A stretch of DNA of 64,000 nt. Origin: JADJRH01 sp046351455 (GTDB lineage: Bacteria; Myxococcota_A; Polyangia; Polyangiales; Polyangiaceae). Positions 51,346 through 58,776 of the stretch are shown piece by piece. The stretch's first letter is position 1, and every line of letters starts with the position of its first letter. The DNA is taken from positions 16,910 through 80,909 of the forward strand of contig JAXLYM010000033.1 of assembly GCA_046351455.1 (NCBI GenBank), given 5' to 3'. The notes under the pieces are model-generated. The model saw only the letters and a list, made by a program, of their open reading frames with translations. It did no database searches and was not told where the DNA came from. The position numbers and the translations under genes are program-made.

Positions 51346-51579
51346 TCCTCTCCACCTCGCCCCCACCTCCATCGCGAGCCCGCATCGCTTTCGAGATCGC
51401 GCATCGCGTTCGCGGATCGAAGCGCGACACGCGGTGAGATCCGCGACTCGTCGTCTCAAATCGCAGCACCGGATTTCCAATTGAGACGCGACGCGAAGAG
51501 GTCGGCGGCGGATCGCGCGTGCAGCGGCGGATCGTGCGGCGGCGGCGCGGGCAAGAAGATTGCACCCCGATCCGCCGGC
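51346..51579 (+). other. Gap between motB and the kinase operon
   Basis: No gene is seen in these 234 bases. The segment 51475-51492 (TTGAGACGC context) resembles that at 48936-48944 before flbD. The only clear signal is the sigma-54-like element at 51549-51564. Confidence 0.4.
51549..51564 (+). promoter_or_regulatory. Sigma-54-like promoter before the kinase-fliGHI operon
   Basis: GGGCAAGAAGATTGCA matches 10 of 12 positions of the -24/-12 consensus, including TTGCA. It ends 15 bases before the GTG at 51580, close to the 16-base distance at flgB. It is the only candidate promoter seen for the operon that ends with fliI. Confidence 0.5.
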
Positions 51580-52725
51580 GTGAACGAGCCCATCTCCCTC
51601 CCCAACGCAGGTCACCTCGGCGATCCGTACCTGCTCGTGCAGACCCCGAAGATGGTCTCTCAGGGCAGCAAGACCCCGAGGCGGAGCCTCCCCCGCGTCC
51701 GTACGAGCAGCGGTTTGTCCAATCGCGTCGCGTGGGCGCTCTTCGGCGCCGGGCACAGCTCGGCGTCGCCTGCGGATCGCCGCAAGGCGCAGCTCCTGTC
51801 CGCGCTGAACGTGGTGCTCGGCGTGCCGCTCCTCTTGGGCGCGCTGGAGCTCGGGATGGTGGAGGCGCGTCCGGGCGCGGCGTACTTGCCGTGGCTGCTC
51901 GGCGCGGGCGCGCTGTGCGCGGCCGTCGCGTACGGCCTCAGCCGCACGAAGCACGTGCGCCTCGCGACCGGCGTGAGCATCGCGCTCCTGTGGCTCGGCC
52001 CCGCGGCGTACGTCGTCCTCGAGGCGCAGCGCGCGCAGGCCGTGAGCGTGTGGGCTTCGGTGTGGCTCGCGGTGCCGATCGTGGTGGCGGGCGCGATCGC
52101 TCGTCCGTCCACGTCCGTCATCGTCGGCTCGGCCGCGATCATCGTCCCGCCCGCGGCGACGTACGGCGCGACCGCGGAGGCCGCCCTCGGACCGAGCGCG
52201 TTCCTCGCGTGCGTGGGCGCGATCACGTTCGTGCTCGCGTGCCACCGCGAGAGCGTCGAGGGCGATCGCACGGGCGAGCTCGTGACGAAGGGCGCCGAGC
52301 TGGCCGCCGAAGGGCGCGCGCTCAAGAAGCGCCTGGACGCGCGGACGGCGGAGGTCCGCAAGGTGCGCGACGAGCTCGACAAGCTGGAGCGCGTGCTCTC
52401 CGATCAGCGCGGCGCGCTCGTCCGGTCCGAGAGCTTCGCGACGATCACGCGGCAGACGGCCGACGTGGTGCACGAGTCCCGCGGCCCGATGCAGACCGTG
52501 CTCTCGGCGCTCGCGGAGGCCCGCGCGCTCGCGGACGAGTACGCCCGCGGCGTCGACGATCCGGACATGACCGACAGCGATCACCGCGCGCTCGCCGGCG
52601 ATCTGAGTGAAGCGCTCGACGTCGCCAAGCAGGCGGCGGAGCGGTCCGCGGCGCTCGTGAGCACCGCCGACATGGAGCTTCACCTCGCCGGCAAGGTCCG
52701 GATCGAGACGCAGAGGAGGGCCTAG
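51580..52725 (+). CDS. Membrane protein with coiled coil and histidine-kinase-like dimerisation helix
   Basis: A 381-residue protein with six or seven spans in its middle (LNVVLGVPLLLGALELGM, AYLPWLLGAGALCAAVAYGL, GVSIALLWLGPAAYVVLEA, VWLAVPIVVAGAIA). A coiled coil (DARTAEVRKVRDELDKLERV) follows, then a phosphoacceptor-like helix (FATITRQTADVVHESRGPMQ, TVLSALAEARALA) with a His in the kinase H-box position. The ATPase domain is absent. The next gene is a soluble full hybrid kinase two bases later, which could act on this His or pair with it. The start is uncertain: GTG 51580 is placed just after the promoter; ATG 51652 also fits. Confidence 0.65.
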   Translation: MNEPISLPNAGHLGDPYLLVQTPKMVSQGSKTPRRSLPRVRTSSGLSNRVAWALFGAGHSSASPADRRKAQLLSALNVVLGVPLLLGALELGMVEARPGAAYLPWLLGAGALCAAVAYGLSRTKHVRLATGVSIALLWLGPAAYVVLEAQRAQAVSVWASVWLAVPIVVAGAIARPSTSVIVGSAAIIVPPAATYGATAEAALGPSAFLACVGAITFVLACHRESVEGDRTGELVTKGAELAAEGRALKKRLDARTAEVRKVRDELDKLERVLSDQRGALVRSESFATITRQTADVVHESRGPMQTVLSALAEARALADEYARGVDDPDMTDSDHRALAGDLSEALDVAKQAAERSAALVSTADMELHLAGKVRIETQRRA

Positions 52726-52727
52726 CC

Positions 52728-55097
52728 ATGATGGAGCTTCCCGTGACGTCCAACAGCGTCGAGCGCGCCCGCGTCGTGGAGCCCCGCTCGAGCGCGGATC
52801 TGACCGTGCAGAACGAGCGCTACGAGGCCGCCCTCCGCGGCTCGGCCGACGGCATCTGGGACTGGATCCCGCAGAGCGGCCAGATCTACTTCTCCGACCG
52901 CGTCGCCGAGCTCTTCGGCAAGAAGCCCGCGGATCTGCCGAGGAGCTTCTCCTCGTGGATCGAGCTGTTCGCGCCCGAGGACGCGACGATCGCGCTGGAG
53001 AGCGTGTACGCGCACCTCGACGTGGGCGCGCCGTGCGACTTCGAGTTCCGGATGAAGGTCGCGGGGGAGACGCGGTGGTTCCACGCGCGCGGCAGGGTGC
53101 AGCACGACAAGAGCGGCGCGCCGACGCGGCTCGCGGGCTCGATCACCGACGTCACGAACCGCAAGCTCGCCGAGGAGGCGCTCCGGGCCCGCGAGGCGCG
53201 GATGCGCGCCATCCTCAACCACACGGCCGACGGCATCATCACGATCGACGAGGGCCGAATCGACTCGTTCAACCGCGCCGCGGAGCGCATCTTCGGCTAC
53301 TCGGAGGCCGAGGTCGTCGGCAAGGACATCTGGGGCCTCGTGATGACCGCGGAGGGCGAGGACCTCGACGAGGACAGCGTCGGCGACGACGAGGCGCCGG
53401 ATCGCCCGAGCGGCGTCTCGTGCGAGATGGTCGGCAAGCGCAAGGACGGCACCACGTTCCCGCTGGAGATGTCGCTGAGCGAGGTGACCGTGGGCGAGCG
53501 CCGCCTCGTCACGGCCCTGATGCGCGACATCAGCGAGCGCAAGCGCGCCGAGGCCGATCAGCGCGGCGCCGAGATCGCGCTCCGCGAGGCGAAGGAGGCC
53601 GCCGAGCGCGCGAGCCGCGCGAAGACCGAGTTCCTCGCGAACATGAGCCACGAGATCCGCACGCCGCTGAACGCGATCCTCGGCATGGCCGATCTGCTCG
53701 CCGAGGCGCGCCTCGACTCCGACGCCAAGCAGTACGTCCGCATCTTCCGCCGCGCGAGCGAGAGCCTGCTCGCGATCGTGAACGACATCCTCGACCTGTC
53801 GAAGGTGGAGGCCGAGAAGCTCGAAATCGAGTCGATCCCGTTCGATCTGCACGAGGTCGTGGCCCTCGCGACCGAGGCGACCAGCGTGCGCGCGATCGAG
53901 AAGAGCCTGGAGCTGTCGGCGCACGTGGAGCCCGAGGCGCCGCGCTACCTCGTCGGCGATCCGACCCGCGTGAAGCAGGTGCTCCTCAACCTGCTCGGCA
54001 ACGCCGTGAAGTTCACCGCGCAGGGGAGCGTGAGCGTCAACGTGCGCCCCGTCGCCGCGGAGGAGTCGAGCGTGGTGCTCGAGTTCTCGATCACCGACAC
54101 GGGCATGGGCATCCCCGAGGACAAGCTCGCGACGATCTTCGATCGCTTCTCGCAGGTGGACACGTCGACGACGCGCGTGCACGGCGGCACGGGGCTCGGC
54201 CTCGCGATCTGCCGCAGCCTCGTCGGGTTGATGGGCGGCAAGATCTGGGCGGAGAAGCCGAAGAACGGCCGCGGCACGACGATGCGCTTCACGGCGCGGT
54301 TCGGCATCTCGCCGATCGCCGTGGGCCCCGCGAGCACCAGCACCGTCGCGTCCGTGAAGACGGTCCAGGAGCCGCGCAAGATCCTCCTCGTCGAGGACAA
54401 CCCGGACAACCGCGCGCTCGTGCTCGCGTACCTCAAGGGGACGCCGCACCACGTGCTCGTCGCCGACAACGGCGAGGCCGCGGTGGAGATGGCGCTCGCG
54501 TACCGCTTCGACCTCGTGCTGATGGACATGCAGATGCCCGTCATGGACGGCTACGAGGCGACGCGGCGGATCCGCGCGTTCGAGAAGGAGCACGTCCGCC
54601 CGCCGATGCGGATCATCGCCCTCACCGCGCACGCGATGCAGGAGGAGAGCGAGCGCACGCGCGCGGCCGGATGCGACGCGCACCTGTCGAAGCCGATCCG
54701 CAAGCAGCACCTTTTGCAGGCGATCGCCGACTACACCGCGACGTCGCCGCAGGATCCGCCGCCTCCTCCGCCGCAGCGCACGACCGAGGTCGTGGCCCCG
54801 CCGCCGGTCGTCGTGCACGTGGAGTCCGACATCCTCGACCTCGTGCCCGGCTACCTCGACAACCGCCGCGCGGACCTCGTGACCTTGCGCCAGCACCTGA
54901 ATCGCCGCGCGTTCGAGCCGCTCCGCGTGATCGCGCACGGCATCGCCGGCTCCGGCGGCGCGTACGGCTTCCCCGACCTGACCCGCATCGGGCGCGTGCT
55001 GCAGCAGGCCGCGCAGGCGGGTGACATCCCCAAGATCCAGCGCCTGCTCGACGAGATGGAAGTGTACCTGGAGTCCGTCGAGGTCGCGCGAAGGTGA
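52728..55097 (+). CDS. PAS-PAS hybrid histidine kinase with receiver and HPt domains
   Basis: A 789-residue soluble kinase: PAS (about 30-150, with PAC), PAS (about 155-280), coiled coil, HisKA with His308 (FLANMSHEIRTPLNAILG), ATPase domain (NLLGNAVKF, DTGMGIP, GGTGLGLAICRSL), receiver with Asp600 (LVLMDMQMPVMDGYEA), Pro-rich linker and C-terminal HPt domain with His737 (IAHGIAGSGGAYGF). This is the BarA/ArcB-like His-Asp-His layout, which needs an outside response regulator. It is the second gene of an operon with fliG, fliH and fliI (GTGA overlap with fliG), so it probably links a signal to flagellar expression or function; its regulator is not in the window. Confidence 0.93.
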   Translation: MMELPVTSNSVERARVVEPRSSADLTVQNERYEAALRGSADGIWDWIPQSGQIYFSDRVAELFGKKPADLPRSFSSWIELFAPEDATIALESVYAHLDVGAPCDFEFRMKVAGETRWFHARGRVQHDKSGAPTRLAGSITDVTNRKLAEEALRAREARMRAILNHTADGIITIDEGRIDSFNRAAERIFGYSEAEVVGKDIWGLVMTAEGEDLDEDSVGDDEAPDRPSGVSCEMVGKRKDGTTFPLEMSLSEVTVGERRLVTALMRDISERKRAEADQRGAEIALREAKEAAERASRAKTEFLANMSHEIRTPLNAILGMADLLAEARLDSDAKQYVRIFRRASESLLAIVNDILDLSKVEAEKLEIESIPFDLHEVVALATEATSVRAIEKSLELSAHVEPEAPRYLVGDPTRVKQVLLNLLGNAVKFTAQGSVSVNVRPVAAEESSVVLEFSITDTGMGIPEDKLATIFDRFSQVDTSTTRVHGGTGLGLAICRSLVGLMGGKIWAEKPKNGRGTTMRFTARFGISPIAVGPASTSTVASVKTVQEPRKILLVEDNPDNRALVLAYLKGTPHHVLVADNGEAAVEMALAYRFDLVLMDMQMPVMDGYEATRRIRAFEKEHVRPPMRIIALTAHAMQEESERTRAAGCDAHLSKPIRKQHLLQAIADYTATSPQDPPPPPPQRTTEVVAPPPVVVHVESDILDLVPGYLDNRRADLVTLRQHLNRRAFEPLRVIAHGIAGSGGAYGFPDLTRIGRVLQQAAQAGDIPKIQRLLDEMEVYLESVEVARR

Positions 55098-56074
55098 TGG
55101 CCATGCTGACCGGACCCGAGAAGGCGGTCCTCTTCCTCCTGTCGCTCGACGAGGAGGTCGCGGCCCCGATCGTGAACGAGCTGAAAGAGGCCGATCTGCG
55201 CAAGCTGCGCGCGGTCGCCTCCACGATGCGCGAGGTGAGCGCCGACGCGATCGACGACACCTACAAGGAGTTCGTGGAGCGCTCGTCGAGCGCGGTCGCG
55301 GTGCCCCGCGGCGGCCTGCCGTACCTGCGGCGCCTCACGGTGGGCGCCCTCGGCGAGCCCCGCGCGCGCGAGGTGTTCGAGGACGGCGTCACGAGCCCGC
55401 TCGCGCGCCTCGAAGCGGCGCCTCCGGACGCGGTGGCCTCGCTGCTCGCGAACGAGCCGCCCCAGCTCGCCGGCGCGCTGCTCGCGCGGCTGGATCCGGC
55501 GCACGCGGCGCGCGTGCTCGCGGCGATGCCCGAAGAGCGCCAGGCCCACGTGCTGGAGCGCGTCGGCCTCGTGACCGAGCTGCCCGCGGGCGCGCTGGAG
55601 GACATCGCGTCGGCCCTCGTGTCGGATCTGCCGAGCGCGGACGCCGAGACGCTCATCAGCATCGACGGCGTCGCGAAGGCCGCCGAGATCCTGAACGCCG
55701 CGGGCAAGGGCGCGAGCGCCAACATCCTGCAGCTCCTCCAGGAGCAGTCGCCGGATCTGGCCGAGCGCGTGCGCCTCGCGATGTTCACGTTCGACGATCT
55801 GGCCCGCGTGGACCCGCGCAACATGCGCCTCCTCGTGCGCGAGGTCCCGAGCGAGCGCCTCACGATCGCCCTCAAGGGCGCGAGCGACGCGGTGGTCCAG
55901 GCCGTGTTCGCCGGCCTCTCGCAGCGCGCGGCCGAGCTGCTCCGCGACGATCTGGAGATCCTCGCGAACGTGCGCCGCGCGGAGATCGAGAAGGCGCGCA
56001 TGGAGATCATCACGATCGCGCTCCGCATGGAGAGCGACGGCGCGCTCGACCTCGGGCGCTCGGACGACGGTTGA
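55094..56074 (+). CDS. fliG: Flagellar rotor switch protein FliG
   Basis: A 326-residue rotor protein of normal length. The N-terminus binds FliF (LTGPEKAVLFLLSLDEEVAA). The torque helix in the C-terminal domain keeps all five charged residues known from E. coli: Lys261, Arg278, Asp285, Asp286 and Arg294, with exactly the same spacing. The EHPQ motif of the middle domain, which contacts FliM, is changed to EPPQ (LLANEPPQLAGALLARL). The start is GTG at 55094 or ATG one codon later; the overlap with the kinase stop couples them. FliM and FliN are not in the window. Confidence 0.96.
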   Translation: MMAMLTGPEKAVLFLLSLDEEVAAPIVNELKEADLRKLRAVASTMREVSADAIDDTYKEFVERSSSAVAVPRGGLPYLRRLTVGALGEPRAREVFEDGVTSPLARLEAAPPDAVASLLANEPPQLAGALLARLDPAHAARVLAAMPEERQAHVLERVGLVTELPAGALEDIASALVSDLPSADAETLISIDGVAKAAEILNAAGKGASANILQLLQEQSPDLAERVRLAMFTFDDLARVDPRNMRLLVREVPSERLTIALKGASDAVVQAVFAGLSQRAAELLRDDLEILANVRRAEIEKARMEIITIALRMESDGALDLGRSDDG

Positions 56075-56076
56075 AC

Positions 56077-56916
56077 ATGCTGCGCCCCAAGAGCGTCCCT
56101 CCCCCTCCCGCCGCCCCCCCGTCGCGTCCGCTGCCCTCGTGGGCGGCGCCGCGGCCGATCCGCTCCGACGCCCGCCCGACGCCGTTCACGCGGCAGGGCC
56201 GGCGCCAGACGGGCTCCTTCACCACCGTGGAGCCGCAGAGCGCCGCCGCGCGCGCGGGCCGCACCGTGGTGTTCTCGTCGGACCCGCCGCCGCGGATGGA
56301 CGCGCACGCGCCGACCGCCTCGATGGCGCCGGCGTCGATCGGCGCCGCGAGCGTGATGGAGGTCGCGCGCGCGACGTCGATGGCGCCGCCGTTCATGCCC
56401 GAGCCGACCGCCACCGAGCTGTCGCTCCAGGCCGAGATCGTGGAGCTGCAGGCCGCGCTCACCGCCGCCGTGGCCGAGACCGCGCGCGTCCGCCGCGAGG
56501 TGCTGCAGGCGAGCGCGCCGGAGCTCGTGCGCCTCGCCGCCGCGATCGCGGAGCAGGTGATCGGCCAGCGCATGGAGAAGGATCCGACGCTCCTCGCGGC
56601 CCTCGCGCGCGAGGGGATCGACGCCCTCCTCGAGTCGGACGAGCTCACCGTCGCCGTCGCGCCGGACCTCGCGGACAAGGTGCCGCCCGAGGCCTGGGCC
56701 CGCGCCCTCGAAGGCCGCGCCGCGGTGGTGACGGACCCGACGCTCGACGCGATGCGATGCGAGGTCCGCGGCAAATCGTCGCGCGTGTTCGTCGATCCGC
56801 GATCGCGCCTCCGCGTCGTCCTGGACGCCCTGGACGACGCCGCGCTGGAGGCGCCCGCCTCGTCGTCGCGCGGCCCGCGCTCGGCGCCGACGTCCTCGCG
56901 CGAGGGCTCGCGATGA
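56077..56916 (+). CDS. fliH: Flagellar export ATPase regulator FliH
   Basis: A 279-residue protein with a Pro/Arg-rich N-terminal part of about 110 residues, then the FliH helix and C-terminal domain (SLQAEIVELQAALTAAVAET, LVRLAAAIAEQVIGQRMEKD, LLAALAREGIDALLESDEL, MRCEVRGKSSRVFVDPRS). FliH dimers bind FliI and deliver it to the export gate. The gene lies two bases after fliG and overlaps fliI by four. The low-complexity start differs from most family members. Confidence 0.88.
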   Translation: MLRPKSVPPPPAAPPSRPLPSWAAPRPIRSDARPTPFTRQGRRQTGSFTTVEPQSAAARAGRTVVFSSDPPPRMDAHAPTASMAPASIGAASVMEVARATSMAPPFMPEPTATELSLQAEIVELQAALTAAVAETARVRREVLQASAPELVRLAAAIAEQVIGQRMEKDPTLLAALAREGIDALLESDELTVAVAPDLADKVPPEAWARALEGRAAVVTDPTLDAMRCEVRGKSSRVFVDPRSRLRVVLDALDDAALEAPASSSRGPRSAPTSSREGSR

Positions 56917-58235
56917 CGGCCTCCATCGATCTCAGCGCGCACATCGCCAAGGTGCGCGCGACGTCGGCGTGCGTCCCCGAGGGCCAGGTCGCGGACATCG
57001 TCGGCCTCATCGTCGAGGTCGCGGGCGTGCGCGCCGCCACCGGAGAACGCCTGCTCGTCAAGGTGTCGGACACGAGCTCGCTCGCGCTGGAGGTCCTCGG
57101 CTTCCGAGGCGGCCGTCTGCTCGCCGCACCGCTGGGCCCCACAGCCGGTATTCAACCCGGCGCCCGCGTCGTGAAGATGCTCCACGGCGCGTCCGCGGAG
57201 GTCGGCGAAGCGCTGCTCGGCCGCGTGCTCGACGCCTTCGGAAACCCGCTCGACGACAAGCCCCCTCCCGTCACCGAGAAGCGCGTCCCCCTCAACCGCG
57301 AGCCGCCGTCGCCCTTCAAGCGCCAGCCGATCCACACCGCGCTCGACACCGGCGTGCGCGTGCTCGACACGCTGCTCCCGCTGGGGCGCGGCCAGCGCGT
57401 CGGCCTCTTCGCCGGCACCGGCGTGGGCAAGAGCACGCTGCTCGGCATGATGTGTCGCCGCGCGAAAGCGGACGTCGTCGTCGTCGGCCTGATCGGCGAG
57501 CGCGGACGCGAGGTCGGCGATTTCGTTCGCGGCGCCCTCGGTCCGGGCCTCGCGCGGTCCGTCGTGATCGCGGCCACCGGCGACGCGCCGCCCCTGGTGC
57601 GCGCGCAGGGCGCCCTCCGCGCCACCGCGATCGCCGAGCATTTCCGCGATCAGGGCGCGCACGTGCTGCTCGTCATGGACTCCGTCACGCGCTTCGCGAT
57701 GGCGCTGCGCGAGGCGTCGCTCGCGGCCGGGGAGCCGCCTGTCACGAAGGGCTACACGCCGTCGGTGTTCGCGGCGCTCCCTCGCCTCCTGGAGCGCGCC
57801 GGCAACTGCTCCGGCCAGGGCTCGATCACCGCCGTCTACACGGTGCTCGTGGAGGGCGACGACCTCCAGGACCCGATCTCCGACGCCGTGCGCGGCATCC
57901 TCGACGGCCACATCGTGCTGACGCGCTCGATCGCGGAGCGCGGCCTCTTCCCGGCGGTCGACGTCCTCCGCAGCGTGTCGCGCGTGATCGACGACATCAC
58001 GACCCCGTCGCACCGCCGCGCCGCCTCCATCCTCCGCGACCTGCTCGGCGCGCACCGCGACGCGGCCGATCTGCTCAAAATCGGAGCGTACGTGCGCGGA
58101 AGCGACGCACGGGTGGACAGCGCCATCCTTGCGATGCCTCAGATTGACGCGCTCATCCGCCAGGGCCTCGACGAAGTCTCGCCCCGCGAACAGAGCCTGA
58201 AGACCTTGTACACGCTCGCCAAAGTGAACCCGTAG
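56913..58235 (+). CDS. fliI: Flagellum-specific ATPase FliI
   Basis: A 440-residue F1-beta-like ATPase of the flagellar type III export system. Walker A is AGTGVGKST at 167-175; Walker B lies in GAHVLLVMDSVTRFAMALRE; VVGLIGERGREVGDFV and EGDDLQDPISDAVRGILDGH are characteristic. FliI unfolds and feeds export substrates with FliH and FliJ. It is placed directly after fliH with ATGA overlap. A non-flagellar type III ATPase is excluded by its neighbours fliG, fliH and fliJ. Confidence 0.97.
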   Translation: MTASIDLSAHIAKVRATSACVPEGQVADIVGLIVEVAGVRAATGERLLVKVSDTSSLALEVLGFRGGRLLAAPLGPTAGIQPGARVVKMLHGASAEVGEALLGRVLDAFGNPLDDKPPPVTEKRVPLNREPPSPFKRQPIHTALDTGVRVLDTLLPLGRGQRVGLFAGTGVGKSTLLGMMCRRAKADVVVVGLIGERGREVGDFVRGALGPGLARSVVIAATGDAPPLVRAQGALRATAIAEHFRDQGAHVLLVMDSVTRFAMALREASLAAGEPPVTKGYTPSVFAALPRLLERAGNCSGQGSITAVYTVLVEGDDLQDPISDAVRGILDGHIVLTRSIAERGLFPAVDVLRSVSRVIDDITTPSHRRAASILRDLLGAHRDAADLLKIGAYVRGSDARVDSAILAMPQIDALIRQGLDEVSPREQSLKTLYTLAKVNP

Positions 58236-58301
58236 CGACGCCTGCGCGGGCCTCCGATTGGCCCGGCACGCCGCGTGGATAAGCAGGCCTCCCCTGTCGT
58301 G

Positions 58302-58317
58302 CGGCCGGTGTCTTGCA
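58302..58317 (+). promoter_or_regulatory. Sigma-54-like promoter before fliJ-fliK
   Basis: CGGCCGGTGTCTTGCA matches 9 of 12 positions, with a complete TTGCA at -12. It lies in the 103-base gap after fliI and ends 21 bases before the fliJ ATG. Confidence 0.45.
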
Positions 58318-58338
58318 ACTCCACGCCCGGGTTCTTCT

Positions 58339-58776
58339 ATGAACGATCGCGTCCGAAGAACGAAACCTGTTCTCCAAGCCAAAAGTCGGCTCGTTGACGA
58401 GAAGCGCGCCGCCCTCGCCGCCGCGCTCCGCGCCGCCAACGCCGCGCGCGCGGAGCAGTTGAGCGCGGAGGATGCGTGGGAGCAGCGCGTGAACGCCCTC
58501 GCCACGGGTCGGTACGAGACGATCGCGGAGCACCTCGAGGCGCGCACGCACCTCGAGAGCTTGAAGCGCGCGGCCGTCGCCGCGGCCGAACGTGCGGCGC
58601 TCGCGATCCGCGCGGAGCACGCCGCGCGCGAGTCCCTCATCGTCGCCGAGCGTGACCTCAAGAAGATCGAGGCCTGGCGTGACGGCATCCTCGAGGCGGA
58701 GCGCGCCGCCGAAGCGCGTGTCGAACGGCTCGCGAACGACGAGCTGGCGGCACGAATGTTTCAAACGAGGAGATGA
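58339..58776 (+). CDS. fliJ: Flagellar export protein FliJ
   Basis: A 145-residue coiled-coil protein (LQAKSRLVDEKRAALAAALR, AERDLKKIEAWRDGILEAER) of FliJ length and pattern, between fliI and fliK as in many genomes. FliJ is the central stalk of the FliI ring and recycles chaperones. Family identity is always low, so context carries weight. The start MNDRVRRTKP was chosen as the first after the promoter; the frame is open 27 codons upstream. Its stop overlaps the fliK ATG. Confidence 0.85.
   Translation: MNDRVRRTKPVLQAKSRLVDEKRAALAAALRAANAARAEQLSAEDAWEQRVNALATGRYETIAEHLEARTHLESLKRAAVAAAERAALAIRAEHAARESLIVAERDLKKIEAWRDGILEAERAAEARVERLANDELAARMFQTRR

Noticed and set aside
56913..58235. A virulence-type type III secretion ATPase
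   Set aside because: It is flanked by fliG, fliH, fliJ and fliK, with rod and ring genes nearby; no needle or translocon genes are seen.
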